Below are positions 17,469 through 24,876 of a stretch of DNA of 56,474 nt, one piece after another. Under the pieces are notes generated by a model. It did not search any database and had not been told where the DNA came from. It worked only from the letters and a program-made list of their open reading frames with translations. A program made the translations under genes and the position numbers. How positions within the stretch are numbered: the first letter of the stretch is position 1; the number at the start of each line of letters is the position of its first letter. Location: positions 1 through 56,474 of the IMG/VR virus record IMGVR_UViG_3300038701_003045, one strand, 5' to 3'. This stretch comes from a virus.

Positions 17469-19469
17469 ATGGCATTTAGCATTTCACCCGCTGTTAGCGT
17501 ACGCGAATACGACTTATCAGCCTACATATCTAATGTATCTATTACAACTGGAGCATTGGGAGGTGTTTTTAGATGGGGACCTGTTAATGATGTGGAGTTA
17601 ATTTCATCGGAACAGGAATATGTTTTAAGATATGGTGAACCTAATTCTAACAATCATGAGACATTTTTTACTGGAGCTAACTATTTAGCGTATTCAGATA
17701 AGTTATATGTTTCCAGAGCAGCTGATGCGAATGCATTTAATGCTGGTGTTGGTTCTGCTAACACTGTTGCTAACACACAAATTAAAAACGAAGTAGATTT
17801 TGAATCAAATAAAGATACATTAGATGCAACATCATATTTCTTTGCTAAATATCCAGGTGTTATTGGTAACTCTCTTAAAGTTTCTGTATGTGATTCTGCA
17901 AATGCTTTCGAGCAAACATTATCATCAACAGCTAACCTAGAAATTGATTTCACTGTTAACTCTAATGTAGCAACATTTACAGTTACTGGTGCTAATACAG
18001 CTGAAACTGCTACAGAATCAAACACAATCAACTCTTCTCTTAATGTAGGTGACTATGTTACTGCTGGTAATACTACAATTGGTAAACAATACATGAAAGT
18101 TACTAGTGTTGGTGATGTTACTGCTAACAGTACTGTTGCTACATTTGATGTTGGTCTTTCAACACCATATTCTTTATCATCAGATATCACTCAATCTACT
18201 ATTAAAAGAAATTGGGAATATTACAACTCAGTTGACTTATCTCCAGGCACATCTCCGTACACTGAAGAAAGAGGTGGTGCAGGTGACCAAATGCATATCG
18301 TTATTGTTGACGAAGATGGTGAATTCACTAAGACTCCAGGTCAAATTCTTGAAGTGTTTGAAAATGCTTCTAGAGCAACTGATGCTAGAGGCGAACAAGG
18401 TGGATCAATTTACTACAAAGATATGATTAATAATTCATCTAAATATGTTTGGGCTACAAATGATAGAGCCGGTGCTGTTTCTAATACAGCTGTTAATATG
18501 ACAGCTATCGATACTGCTCCATTAAGTGCATCATTTGATCAAGGCACAGACTCTGTATCAGAATCAGCGATTTCATTAGCTGATCTTGCTACTTCATATG
18601 ATTTATTTAAATCGGCTGAAAAATATGACATCTCTGTTATCCTAACAGGTAAATCTGTTGGTGGTACTCATGGTGAAGGACTAGCTAACTACATCATCGA
18701 TAACATTTGTACAACTCGTAAAGATTGTGTAGCTGTTATCTCACCTGAATTTGACGATGTTGTAAATAACCCATACGGTGAAGTCGAAGCTGTTGTTCAA
18801 TTTAGACAAGCCCTACGTTCAACATCTTACGCATTCCTAGATTGTGGTTATAAGTATCAGTATGATAGATATAATGATGTATATAGATGGGTACCATTAA
18901 ATGGTGACATTGCTGGTACATTCTCTAGAACTGATATTGACAGAGACCCATGGTGGTCACCAGCTGGTTATAATAGAGGTGCTATTAAGAATGTTACTAA
19001 ACTAGCATTCAACCCAGATAAAACTGACAGAGACATTCTTTATAAGAATTCTATCAACCCTGTTATGATTAAAGGTAATAGAGGTCCAGTATTATTCGGT
19101 GATAAAACACTTCTTGCTAAAACGTCTGCATTCGATAGAATTAATGTTCGTAGATTGTTCATCGTTCTTGAAAAAGCGATTGCTACAGCTGCTGAAGATC
19201 TACTATTTGAATTTAACGATTCATTCACAAGAACACAATTCAGAAATCTTGTAAACCCATACCTAAGAAATATTCAAGGTAGAAGAGGTATTTACGAATT
19301 TAAGATTGTTTGTGATGAAACTAACAACACAGGTGAAATTATTGATAATAACCAATTTATTGGTGATATCTACATTAAGCCTGCTAAGTCAATTAATGAA
19401 ATTGTACTTAACTTTGTTGCAGTTAGAACAGCTGTTGAATTTGAGGAAGTTGTTGGTCAATTCGGCTAA
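17469..19469 (+). CDS. 18: tail sheath protein gp18
   Basis: 666 residues. AVSVREYDLSAYISNVSITT and GALGGVFRWGPVNDVELISS at the start, and the C-terminal block EFNDSFTRTQFRNLVNPYLR with IVCDETNNTGEIIDNNQF and DIYIKPAKSINEIVLNFVAV, are the conserved T4 sheath signature. gp18 makes the contractile sheath. It has a late promoter, an AAGGAG ribosome site and a terminator directly downstream, so it is a single-gene transcription unit, unlike the gp18-gp19-gp20 run of T4. Confidence 0.95.
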   Translation: MAFSISPAVSVREYDLSAYISNVSITTGALGGVFRWGPVNDVELISSEQEYVLRYGEPNSNNHETFFTGANYLAYSDKLYVSRAADANAFNAGVGSANTVANTQIKNEVDFESNKDTLDATSYFFAKYPGVIGNSLKVSVCDSANAFEQTLSSTANLEIDFTVNSNVATFTVTGANTAETATESNTINSSLNVGDYVTAGNTTIGKQYMKVTSVGDVTANSTVATFDVGLSTPYSLSSDITQSTIKRNWEYYNSVDLSPGTSPYTEERGGAGDQMHIVIVDEDGEFTKTPGQILEVFENASRATDARGEQGGSIYYKDMINNSSKYVWATNDRAGAVSNTAVNMTAIDTAPLSASFDQGTDSVSESAISLADLATSYDLFKSAEKYDISVILTGKSVGGTHGEGLANYIIDNICTTRKDCVAVISPEFDDVVNNPYGEVEAVVQFRQALRSTSYAFLDCGYKYQYDRYNDVYRWVPLNGDIAGTFSRTDIDRDPWWSPAGYNRGAIKNVTKLAFNPDKTDRDILYKNSINPVMIKGNRGPVLFGDKTLLAKTSAFDRINVRRLFIVLEKAIATAAEDLLFEFNDSFTRTQFRNLVNPYLRNIQGRRGIYEFKIVCDETNNTGEIIDNNQFIGDIYIKPAKSINEIVLNFVAVRTAVEFEEVVGQFG

Positions 19470-19490
19470 ATACTTTATCCATACACAGAA

Positions 19491-19518
19491 AAGCCCCGAA
19501 ATTAACGGGGCTTTTTTT
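19491..19518 (+). terminator. intrinsic terminator after gp18
   Basis: 8-bp stem AAGCCCCG/CGGGGCTT with loop AAATTAA and a T-run. It sits between convergent genes and, with AAAA on the other side, may also act on the minus strand. Confidence 0.9.
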
Positions 19519-20068
19519 ATTTCTTAATCATATATCCATATATGTATTTTTTAGGAACCTTTTTTGGAAATCTCAGCTCTGATGCTGCATAATATTCCTG
19601 ATCACTCTTTTTCCATTTTTCATATTTTTCTTTATCTGTTAAAATAGATTTATCTAAATTACCTCTTAATGATTTATCCATATTTGATAAAATATCAGTT
19701 AAAGGTATTTTTAAAACGATGATTACTCGTTCGTATCCTGGAACATGAATGGCTTTTCCATTTCTAAATGTTGTTTCACCGCCTGACATAGATGCATATC
19801 CATATGCGGTATTTGGCTCTAATGCAAGAGAAACCCAATTTGCAGTGTGTCCAGAAGTTGGTGCGGATATTCCATTACTAAAAATACTATCGGCATTTTT
19901 ATAATTAGTTCCGTGATATAAAATTAAACTTTTTCTATCTTTCCACCATCCAATTTTAGGGCTTGGTTCCCATTTAAATTTTTTCATATTTGGATGGTGT
20001 CTAATTTGTTCTTCTTTAAGATATCCTTCTCTGATTTCTTCAAGAAAAGATTTTAAGAGCTTTGACAT
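19517..20068 (-). CDS. ADP-ribosyltransferase-like protein with capsid-targeting-like leader (copy 2)
   Basis: 183 residues from ATG 20068; an in-frame TTG at 20080 is less likely. The N-terminus MSKLLKSFLEEIREGYLKEE looks like a T4 capsid-targeting leader with a gp21-type (L-x-E) cut site. The fold motifs are LILYHGTNYKNADSIFSNGI, NWVSLALEPNTAYGYASM and the distal EYYAASELRFPKKV. The arrangement parallels the gene at 14909 with little direct identity. A late promoter at 20262-20255 feeds this gene, which suits a virion-packaged protein. Convergent with gp18 across a terminator. Confidence 0.6.
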   Translation of the reverse strand: MSKLLKSFLEEIREGYLKEEQIRHHPNMKKFKWEPSPKIGWWKDRKSLILYHGTNYKNADSIFSNGISAPTSGHTANWVSLALEPNTAYGYASMSGGETTFRNGKAIHVPGYERVIIVLKIPLTDILSNMDKSLRGNLDKSILTDKEKYEKWKKSDQEYYAASELRFPKKVPKKYIYGYMIKK

Positions 20069-20217
20069 TTTATTTCCCAAAAATCAAGAATTATAATTGC
20101 TGCATAAGAAAAGAATATAAATGAATAATGAAATGCTCCCATTCCTGTACATAATATTCCCGTAAAAACTAAAAATAGTAAAAAAATGAAATCGTACGAT
20201 AGGATAATTTCTCTCAT
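20053..20217 (-). CDS. small membrane protein, 54 aa
   Basis: Starts at ATG 20217 after AAAAAGGCATATATT. It has two hydrophobic segments: DFIFLLFLVFTGILC, then HYSFIFFSYAAIIILDF. The end overlaps the start of the ADP-ribosyltransferase-like gene by 16 nt, so the two are probably co-translated from the late promoter upstream. A two-helix inner-membrane protein is likely; a role in lysis or DNA entry is a guess. Confidence 0.65.
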   Translation of the reverse strand: MREIILSYDFIFLLFLVFTGILCTGMGAFHYSFIFFSYAAIIILDFWEIKCQSS

Positions 20218-20253
20218 AATATATGCCTTTTTGCTAGAGTTGATGTTATACTA

Positions 20254-20772
20254 TTATTTATAAATTTTAATTAATTTATCAACCCACCAATCAGGACTAT
20301 CACCTAAATCGGTATTTTCACATTGAACATCTACATGAGACAACTTCTTTAAATATTTTCCGCCATCGCCAGGATCAGACACAGAAACAACTTTTCTGTT
20401 ATGTCTAATCACATTAAACCAAGATTTAACTGATTGATTTGGATTATTTGACAGTAAAGCTACAGCCGAACAACCCCATTCTGTTAATCTACAAGCATCG
20501 AATATACCCTCAGTGACAAATAAAGTATCTGAATAATTCCAGCTTTCTAATCCCCATATGGATACGGCCTTCTTGTTTCTATATGTGTAATATCTACCTT
20601 TGATATCATTTGATTTAAATTTATCTGCTTTTGGATTATATGTTTGATATCCAGTTAATTGACCTGACAAATTCCACAAAGGGAATGTAGCTAAACAGTC
20701 TTCTTCATTTAGCCACACTTTATGAATATTAAAATCAATATGTCTGGATATCAAATGTTCTCTAATCAGCAC
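20254..20772 (-). CDS. Toprim-domain protein
   Basis: 172 residues from GTG 20772, which overlaps the stop of the upstream 55-aa gene. The first half is a small beta-rich domain (CLATFPLWNLSGQLTGYQTY). The second half is Toprim-like: LFVTEGIFDACRLTEWGCSA holds the conserved Glu and VVSVSDPGDGGKYLKKL the acidic second motif, here DPG-D rather than the usual DxD. No Zn-finger or helicase part is seen, so it is shorter than gp61-type primases. Nuclease, primase-like or inactive are all possible. Confidence 0.65.
   Translation of the reverse strand: MLIREHLISRHIDFNIHKVWLNEEDCLATFPLWNLSGQLTGYQTYNPKADKFKSNDIKGRYYTYRNKKAVSIWGLESWNYSDTLFVTEGIFDACRLTEWGCSAVALLSNNPNQSVKSWFNVIRHNRKVVSVSDPGDGGKYLKKLSHVDVQCENTDLGDSPDWWVDKLIKIYK
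20255..20262 (-). promoter_or_regulatory. T4-type late promoter (minus strand)
   Basis: TATAAATA reading leftward, 38 nt before the 54-aa membrane protein start and inside the end of the Toprim gene. It would give late expression of the membrane protein and the ADP-ribosyltransferase-like gene. Confidence 0.7.
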
Positions 20773-20929
20773 CGTAGGATGTCACTTCCACATATACATT
20801 ATCGTTTTCTTCAATGATTCTGTAAGATGGAGAACGAACTATCATTACTGGATTGTTCTCCATTCTTTTAATAAGCTTTTCAGCAGCTTCTCTGTCGTCA
20901 ACTTTATACTTATCTTTAGTCATGCTCAT
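20762..20929 (-). CDS. small hypothetical protein, 55 aa
   Basis: Frame MSMTKDKYKVDDREAAEKLI ending SYGAD. Its start (20929, or in-frame ATG 20923) overlaps the end of the 214-aa gene and its stop overlaps the GTG start of the Toprim gene, so it fits the overlapped minus-strand operon. A helix then a beta hairpin are likely. Function unknown. Confidence 0.6.
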   Translation of the reverse strand: MSMTKDKYKVDDREAAEKLIKRMENNPVMIVRSPSYRIIEENDNVYVEVTSYGAD

Positions 20930-21560
20930 GTTCTTCAACTTCTACATTTCCATTATTGTAGATTGTTACAATCGCATGATTGCCAAACATAGCTTCAAGA
21001 ACATCATTTTCGATACCAGAAATAAAATTAGATAGTAATTTAAAATCTGAATCTAGATTTTCCATAGATTTGCTATCATATTTTTTCATGAATTCTTCAG
21101 CTGTTTTAATATTAGCTTCATGGTCTTCAATTTTATAATATGGCTTTCTTCCTCTGGCTTGATCAATGTTCATCCAAGTGTATTTTTTTGTAAGCTTTTC
21201 AGCGTAAGCTAATGGGTTTTCCCAAAATAGTTTAACATCTTCAATAGCTTCTTTCTGAGCTTCGATATAAGAATCAGTATATGTCTCCGAAGATTCATAA
21301 TTGTAATCGTTTTCATCGCCCTCAAGTTTAAATACGATATCACCTATTGAAAATTCGCAAGGCTCTCCATCATTAAAATATGGTGTATATTGAGCCCATT
21401 GAATTTTAGCTACCATAGGATTTCGTTCAAAGAATGATTTACAATACTTTGAAATAAATCCCTTGCTTTTTTCTTTCATTTCATTACGAAGCTTTTCCAT
21501 TTCTGCTTTAATTCTATCATGTTCAGCATGCACTTCAGCCATTTCTAATTCAAATGTCAT
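20916..21560 (-). CDS. conserved hypothetical phage protein, 214 aa
   Basis: The first 35 residues are a charged coiled coil (AEHDRIKAEMEKLRNEMKEK). Then follow AKIQWAQYTPYFNDGEPCEF and a helical C-terminal half that ends in His/Glu-rich EVEEHEHD. I recall proteins with the WAQYTPYFNDG block in several unrelated phages, without known function. It overlaps both neighbours by a few bases in the minus-strand operon. Confidence 0.65.
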   Translation of the reverse strand: MTFELEMAEVHAEHDRIKAEMEKLRNEMKEKSKGFISKYCKSFFERNPMVAKIQWAQYTPYFNDGEPCEFSIGDIVFKLEGDENDYNYESSETYTDSYIEAQKEAIEDVKLFWENPLAYAEKLTKKYTWMNIDQARGRKPYYKIEDHEANIKTAEEFMKKYDSKSMENLDSDFKLLSNFISGIENDVLEAMFGNHAIVTIYNNGNVEVEEHEHD

Positions 21561-21889
21561 TTTTTCTTCCCTTTTTTATAATATAAATCAAATACGAATT
21601 TCCAAAAAAATTCGGGTTTTCTTCGTTTGTAATAAGATGATTTTTTACCATCCACATATGTCCAATGATAACCAATACAAATTTCAAATTTCTTCTGTTT
21701 ATACCACCATTTTAGTTTTTCTTTAAATGATAGCTTAGATATCATCACATAATCATCGTCATATTCCCAATTAAACTCATGAAGTTTCCCGTCATGAATA
21801 CAAGTACCATGAAGAGGATGATCCCAATAATTACTTACATACAAAGGCTTTAGCTCTTTATAATGAACTATAAATGATTTCTTTACCAT
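21557..21889 (-). CDS. hypothetical protein, 110 aa
   Basis: 110 residues, rich in Lys, Tyr and Trp (KLKWWYKQKKFEICIGYHWT), ending in KKGKKK. Start overlaps the upstream gene end, stop overlaps the next start by 4 nt. Strongly basic at the C-terminus; nucleic-acid contact is possible. Not recognised. Confidence 0.6.
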   Translation of the reverse strand: MVKKSFIVHYKELKPLYVSNYWDHPLHGTCIHDGKLHEFNWEYDDDYVMISKLSFKEKLKWWYKQKKFEICIGYHWTYVDGKKSSYYKRRKPEFFWKFVFDLYYKKGKKK

Positions 21890-22161
21890 AAATGCTCACT
21901 AAATAATTGTGTTGATTTTTCAAATTCTTCTTTACTAATTTGACCCCATTGATGAGCAACAATAAGAGCTGCTTCTCTACCAAGAAATACACCACGATGA
22001 TCTAGAAAGCCCTGATGTTCTTCATGCTTTTCAATCACATTTTCCATAGACCATAAAATATCAGCATGTCTTGCTGGAGCTGGCATTGAAATAGTCAATC
22101 CATTTATTTGGCATGCTGCAGCAACGATTCCGCGTTCGGGTTTTCTTTCAATATGTGTCAT
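21883..22161 (-). CDS. hypothetical protein, 92 aa
   Basis: 92 residues with GIVAAACQINGLTISMPAPA, RHADILWSMENVI and GFLDHRGVFLGREAALIVAH. It resembles a small conserved phage family I have seen in large lytic phages, of unknown function. Overlaps both neighbours (4 and 7 nt) in the operon. Less AT-driven amino-acid use than adjacent unknown genes suggests real selection on the protein. Confidence 0.65.
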   Translation of the reverse strand: MTHIERKPERGIVAAACQINGLTISMPAPARHADILWSMENVIEKHEEHQGFLDHRGVFLGREAALIVAHQWGQISKEEFEKSTQLFSEHLW

Positions 22162-22430
22162 TTTAAACTCTTTACAGCTGTAATTAAATCAGTAGGAACA
22201 TCCATTCGATAATCCCATTTAATATCATTAAATGTAGTATATCTAGAATTTTTATCATTTCTGATATGATATGATAAATCATTATGTTCATTTAAACCTA
22301 TATCTACGTATCCATTATCATTTTTATACGTAATTGAAACCTCATCTGGAGATGCAGATATAATAAAATGATCATGTGATAAATCAAAAATCTCATTAAT
22401 GATTTTGTTTATTCCAAGATGTAAGATCAT
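22158..22430 (-). CDS. hypothetical protein, 90 aa
   Basis: 90 residues, predicted beta-rich centre (ISASPDEVSITYKNDNGYVD) with an N-terminal helix (INKIINEIFDLSHDHF). Abuts the YqeY-like gene by a 1-nt stop/start overlap. No recognised family. Confidence 0.55.
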   Translation of the reverse strand: MILHLGINKIINEIFDLSHDHFIISASPDEVSITYKNDNGYVDIGLNEHNDLSYHIRNDKNSRYTTFNDIKWDYRMDVPTDLITAVKSLK

Positions 22431-22825
22431 TAGTAAGTTTTAGCAATATCAGATGCTAATTTCCCGTCAAATAATCCTGCATATTCAGTGTTTAGAAGCT
22501 TCATCTTATCTCCTAATTGAAGATGCTGGTTTTTATCAAAGACAGCTTTAATTTCAGATTCAGACATTTGAGCTGGAAGAAGGCTATCGATAATTTTAAG
22601 CTCAAATTCCATCTTTTCTTCAGCAGCCTTTTCAATATTCTTTCGAATGCTTTTCAAACCCTTAATAACAAGCTTATCAGGAAAAGTCTTTTCTTTGTCT
22701 TCAAATTGAGAATACTTATTTTCAATTTCGCCCAATACGAAAGAAAGAAACTTTCGAGTAAAACCAGCATCTCGAATTTTGATAGCTTGTTTATGTTTTT
22801 CTTTAATTGTTTCGTAAATAGTCAT
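22430..22825 (-). CDS. GatB/YqeY-like domain protein
   Basis: 131 residues of charged helices in the YqeY pattern: IKEKHKQAIKIRDAGFTRKF, VLGEIENKY, and LKIIDSLLPAQMSESEIKAV, then IAKTY. The family occurs alone or at the end of GatB and is linked to tRNA or amidotransferase function, with no firm activity for the stand-alone form. In a phage with its own tmRNA a translation-related role is tempting but unproven. Overlapped with the 90-aa gene. Confidence 0.65.
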   Translation of the reverse strand: MTIYETIKEKHKQAIKIRDAGFTRKFLSFVLGEIENKYSQFEDKEKTFPDKLVIKGLKSIRKNIEKAAEEKMEFELKIIDSLLPAQMSESEIKAVFDKNQHLQLGDKMKLLNTEYAGLFDGKLASDIAKTY

Positions 22826-22834
22826 AATAATTTC

Positions 22835-23197
22835 CTAATCAAAATTTAAATCATTTAATTCAGCGAATTTCTTTTGCCCTTTACCTAGCATCCAAGGTTT
22901 AGCTTCTAGATTTTCCATCCAATCTTCAATTGTAGGAATTTTGCCGCCGCAATCTTCCTTCACATGATCTTCGGCAATATCTCGAACAGAAATAATTTTC
23001 CCTTCAAGATTTGTAATATAAGCTCCAAATAACTGCTCGCATAGAAAAATACCAAATGTATTATGTAAAATAGCACGATGACCGAAATCAGCATATGCAG
23101 CTTTAGTAGAATCAAACCAATTATGAATTGGCATATAGTCTTCTACACATCCGCCATATCTTTTAACACTATTTTTTGCATGAATATAAGGTTTCAC
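22835..23197 (-). CDS. DUF6915-like protein
   Basis: 120 residues: HAKNSVKRYGGCVEDYMPIH, NWFDSTKAAYADFGHRAILH, FGIFLCEQLFG and RDIAEDHVKEDCGGKIPTIE, then DWMEN. This string of conserved His, Asp and Glu matches the DUF6915 family as I remember it, seen in bacteria and phages without a known reaction. The His/Asp/Glu-rich core suggests metal binding. Starts after AGGAGAATTTT. Confidence 0.65.
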   Translation of the reverse strand: MKPYIHAKNSVKRYGGCVEDYMPIHNWFDSTKAAYADFGHRAILHNTFGIFLCEQLFGAYITNLEGKIISVRDIAEDHVKEDCGGKIPTIEDWMENLEAKPWMLGKGQKKFAELNDLNFD

Positions 23198-23206
23198 AAA
23201 ATTCTC

Positions 23207-23383
23207 CTAAGATTTATATAATTCTTCAAGGTTTTCGTTAATGATAGCTTGTTCTTCAGCGCTCAAAGAAACTTGAGATTTTTTTAAATTTTCATATACT
23301 TCTTTAATAACGCCTTCATCATAATCCAATTTCATATCAATTTCGTCATATGATTTTAAATAAGGGTCTTTTTCATTAGCCAT
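23207..23383 (-). CDS. small hypothetical acidic protein, 58 aa
   Basis: Frame MANEKDPYLKSYDEIDMKLD ending EELYKS, acidic and helical. Start overlaps the stop of the 105-aa gene by 8 nt, matching the operon style, and AAGGAT precedes it. Function unknown. Confidence 0.65.
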   Translation of the reverse strand: MANEKDPYLKSYDEIDMKLDYDEGVIKEVYENLKKSQVSLSAEEQAIINENLEELYKS

Positions 23384-23693
23384 TATTGCTATCCTTAGTT
23401 TTTACTAAATAATTGCATCTATTAATATGATTTCCCAATTTAAATGGGCATTTTTCTTTGTTAAAATTTATAATATGAGTATCATGTTCATGATACCATG
23501 ACAAAGGATTGAAGCGAATCATTGCTCTATCTTTACGCCAAGACATATTAAACGAATCTTCATATAAGAATTCAGGATTGCCATCTTCATCTAGACGCAT
23601 TAATCCATAATATGGTAATGTTTCACCACGCTTATAATTTCTGTCTCTGCGTCCATGATGAACTGGACTATGTTTTTGTGCGTCATAAGCCAT
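23376..23693 (-). CDS. hypothetical protein, 105 aa
   Basis: First protein gene after the tRNA-like RNA, starting after AAGGAGCTAAA. Residues include HSPVHHGRRDRNYKRGE, NMSWRKDRAMIRFNPL and CPFKLGNHINRCNYL with two Cys and several His, so metal binding is possible. Probably transcribed with the RNA from the early promoter at 24017. Not recognised. Confidence 0.6.
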   Translation of the reverse strand: MAYDAQKHSPVHHGRRDRNYKRGETLPYYGLMRLDEDGNPEFLYEDSFNMSWRKDRAMIRFNPLSWYHEHDTHIINFNKEKCPFKLGNHINRCNYLVKTKDSNNG

Positions 23694-23709
23694 TTTAGCT
23701 CCTTAAAAT

Positions 23710-23978
23710 TGGTGAGCGAGGGAGGAATCGAACCTCCAATCTACATCGCTATAGATTTGCCAAATTCCCTTTATTATACGTCCTTTAACAATATACCTTA
23801 GATGCTACAAGTCGGTCTTTCACAAATAAGTTTCAAAAGTTTTAGTTTGTATTTACAACTTAATAATAAAAAATTACCAGCTTTTTATTATACCGCTGCA
23901 GTTTCATATTTACAGTATTAATAATGATCAAGTTATCAATCTGTAACCCAGAAACATGGGTTTTGAGAATACTCACTC
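23710..23978 (-). ncRNA. 269-nt RNA with tRNA-like acceptor stem, T-arm and encoded CCA
   Basis: The 3' end is tRNA-like: T-arm GGAGG-TTCGATT-CCTCC (23737-23721), acceptor strand CTCGCTC (23720-23714), A, CCA (23712-23710). The only matching 5' strand is GAGTGAG at 23978-23972, giving 7 pairs with one G-U, 269 nt away. Just inside, ATTCTC (23970-23965) pairs with GGGAAT (23769-23764), and a 6-bp variable-arm-like hairpin AATCTA/TAGATT (23757-23738) abuts the T-arm. No D-arm or anticodon arm is visible. The 5' end lies ~11 nt after an early promoter -10. It could be an intron-bearing type II tRNA or a new tRNA-like RNA. Confidence 0.55.
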
Positions 23979-23988
23979 TATGTTTTAT

Positions 23989-24018
23989 AATATATACAAA
24001 AACTCTATGGATGTAAAC
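23989..24018 (-). promoter_or_regulatory. early sigma70-type promoter of the tRNA-like RNA
   Basis: Minus strand TTTACA (24017-24012), 17-nt spacer, TATATT (23994-23989), the same architecture as at 17396-17425. The predicted start is within a few bases of the RNA 5' end. Confidence 0.75.
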
Positions 24019-24058
24019 AGTGAATTTTATAAATATTAATAAAAATAAAGGAGAATAA
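24011..24058. repeat. 48-bp perfect direct repeat, copy 2 (divergent early/late promoter cassette)
   Basis: Identical to 17418-17465; carries the early -35 for the minus strand, the late TATAAATA and the AAGGAG ribosome site of gp19. Identity continues into the shared ATGGCATTTA gene starts after a short AT-rich difference. Confidence 0.95.
24028..24035 (+). promoter_or_regulatory. T4-type late promoter of gp19
   Basis: TATAAATA 28 nt before the tail tube start, inside the duplicated cassette. Confidence 0.8.
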
Positions 24059-24062
24059 TATA

Positions 24063-24608
24063 ATGGCATTTAACATTAATGAAATGCGTGCTAATTTAGT
24101 GGGTGGCGGTGTAAGACCATCTTTATTTGAAGTTGTAATCACAAATCCCGTTGTTTCTTCAGCTGATATTAAAGTACCTTTCATGGCTAAAGCTTCCCAA
24201 ATTCCTGGACACAGTATTGGTAAAATTGAAGTACCATACTTTGGTCGTAAAATTCCTATCCAAGGTGACAGAGTAGTTAATGATTGGACAACAACAATCA
24301 TCAATGATAATTTTGATGTTAGAGAAGCTCTTGAAACATGGTCAAATGCTATTAACTCTCAACAAGGCAATATTGCTACTAGAGGTAATAACCCAGCTGC
24401 ATATACGTCTCAAGCTGCTGTTAGACAGTTCGCTAAAGATGGTACAGTATTAAGAACATACGAAGTAAATGGTATCTGGCCAATTGAAATTGCTCCTATT
24501 GATCTATCATGGGAATCTGTTGACCAAATTGAAGAATTCCAAGTTACTTGGGCATGTTCTGACTTTGAAGTTGTTGGTGGTACTACTGGTAATGCTGGTG
24601 GAGCATAA
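24063..24608 (+). CDS. 19: tail tube protein gp19
   Basis: 181 residues: GGVRPSLFEVVITNPVVSS, KASQIPGHSIGKIEVPYFGR, IPIQGDRVVNDWTTTIIND and the C-terminal WESVDQIEEFQVTWACSDFE are the typical T4 tube sequence. gp19 hexamers stack inside the gp18 sheath. It is separated from gp18 by a 4.6-kb minus-strand block. Its TAA overlaps the next ATG. Confidence 0.95.
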   Translation: MAFNINEMRANLVGGGVRPSLFEVVITNPVVSSADIKVPFMAKASQIPGHSIGKIEVPYFGRKIPIQGDRVVNDWTTTIINDNFDVREALETWSNAINSQQGNIATRGNNPAAYTSQAAVRQFAKDGTVLRTYEVNGIWPIEIAPIDLSWESVDQIEEFQVTWACSDFEVVGGTTGNAGGA

Positions 24609-24856
24609 TGAAAAATTTTAAAAATTTTATTAGAGGTCCTCTTAATGAGGATGTTGATCCGGATTTAAAGAGAAATATTGATGCTTTAGAAAAACTTATA
24701 GATAAAGTAGAAAGACTTACAGCTCCTAATTCTCTTTTAACTAGACAAGTTAAAAGAGAAAAAGGTGATGTATCAATTTTAAAGAATATCAATAAAAAAG
24801 CAAGAGAATTTGAAATGGATCTTGGTCATTTGCATATATCAGTAGATAACGACTAA
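24608..24856 (+). CDS. small protein with capsid-targeting-like leader, 82 aa
   Basis: Coupled to gp19 by TAATG. The start MKNFKNFIRGPLNEDVDPD resembles the T4 leader M-K-x-[YF]-x-[ENR]-F-[IL], with L-N-E as a possible gp21 cut site. The rest is helical (LKRNIDALEKLIDKVERL). Position between tube and portal is unusual for an internal head protein, so this is a candidate only; an assembly factor is equally possible. Confidence 0.55.
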   Translation: MKNFKNFIRGPLNEDVDPDLKRNIDALEKLIDKVERLTAPNSLLTRQVKREKGDVSILKNINKKAREFEMDLGHLHISVDND

Positions 24857-24866
24857 TACTGATGTC

Positions 24867-24876
24867 GACGCGCGTC
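24867..24876. repeat. GC-rich palindrome before gp20 promoter
   Basis: GACGCGCGTC, a perfect 10-bp palindrome in a strongly AT-rich background, one base before the late promoter of gp20. Could be a protein-binding site or simply the preserved part of an older junction. Confidence 0.5.

Noticed and set aside
23778-23964. A group I intron inside a tRNA
   Set aside because: CTGCAGC resembles a Q element, but convincing R and S elements (GACTA / ATAGTC) and P7 pairing are not seen. Left open only as a possibility within the RNA entry.
23710-23978. The tRNA-like RNA as a second, one-piece tmRNA
   Set aside because: The acceptor stem has G3-C70 instead of G3-U70, there is no GGxTCGAC D-loop and no Ala-rich tag frame.
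23860-24069. A 69-aa minus-strand frame across the gp19 promoter
   Set aside because: It covers the early and late promoters and the tRNA-like RNA, has no ribosome site and is low in complexity.
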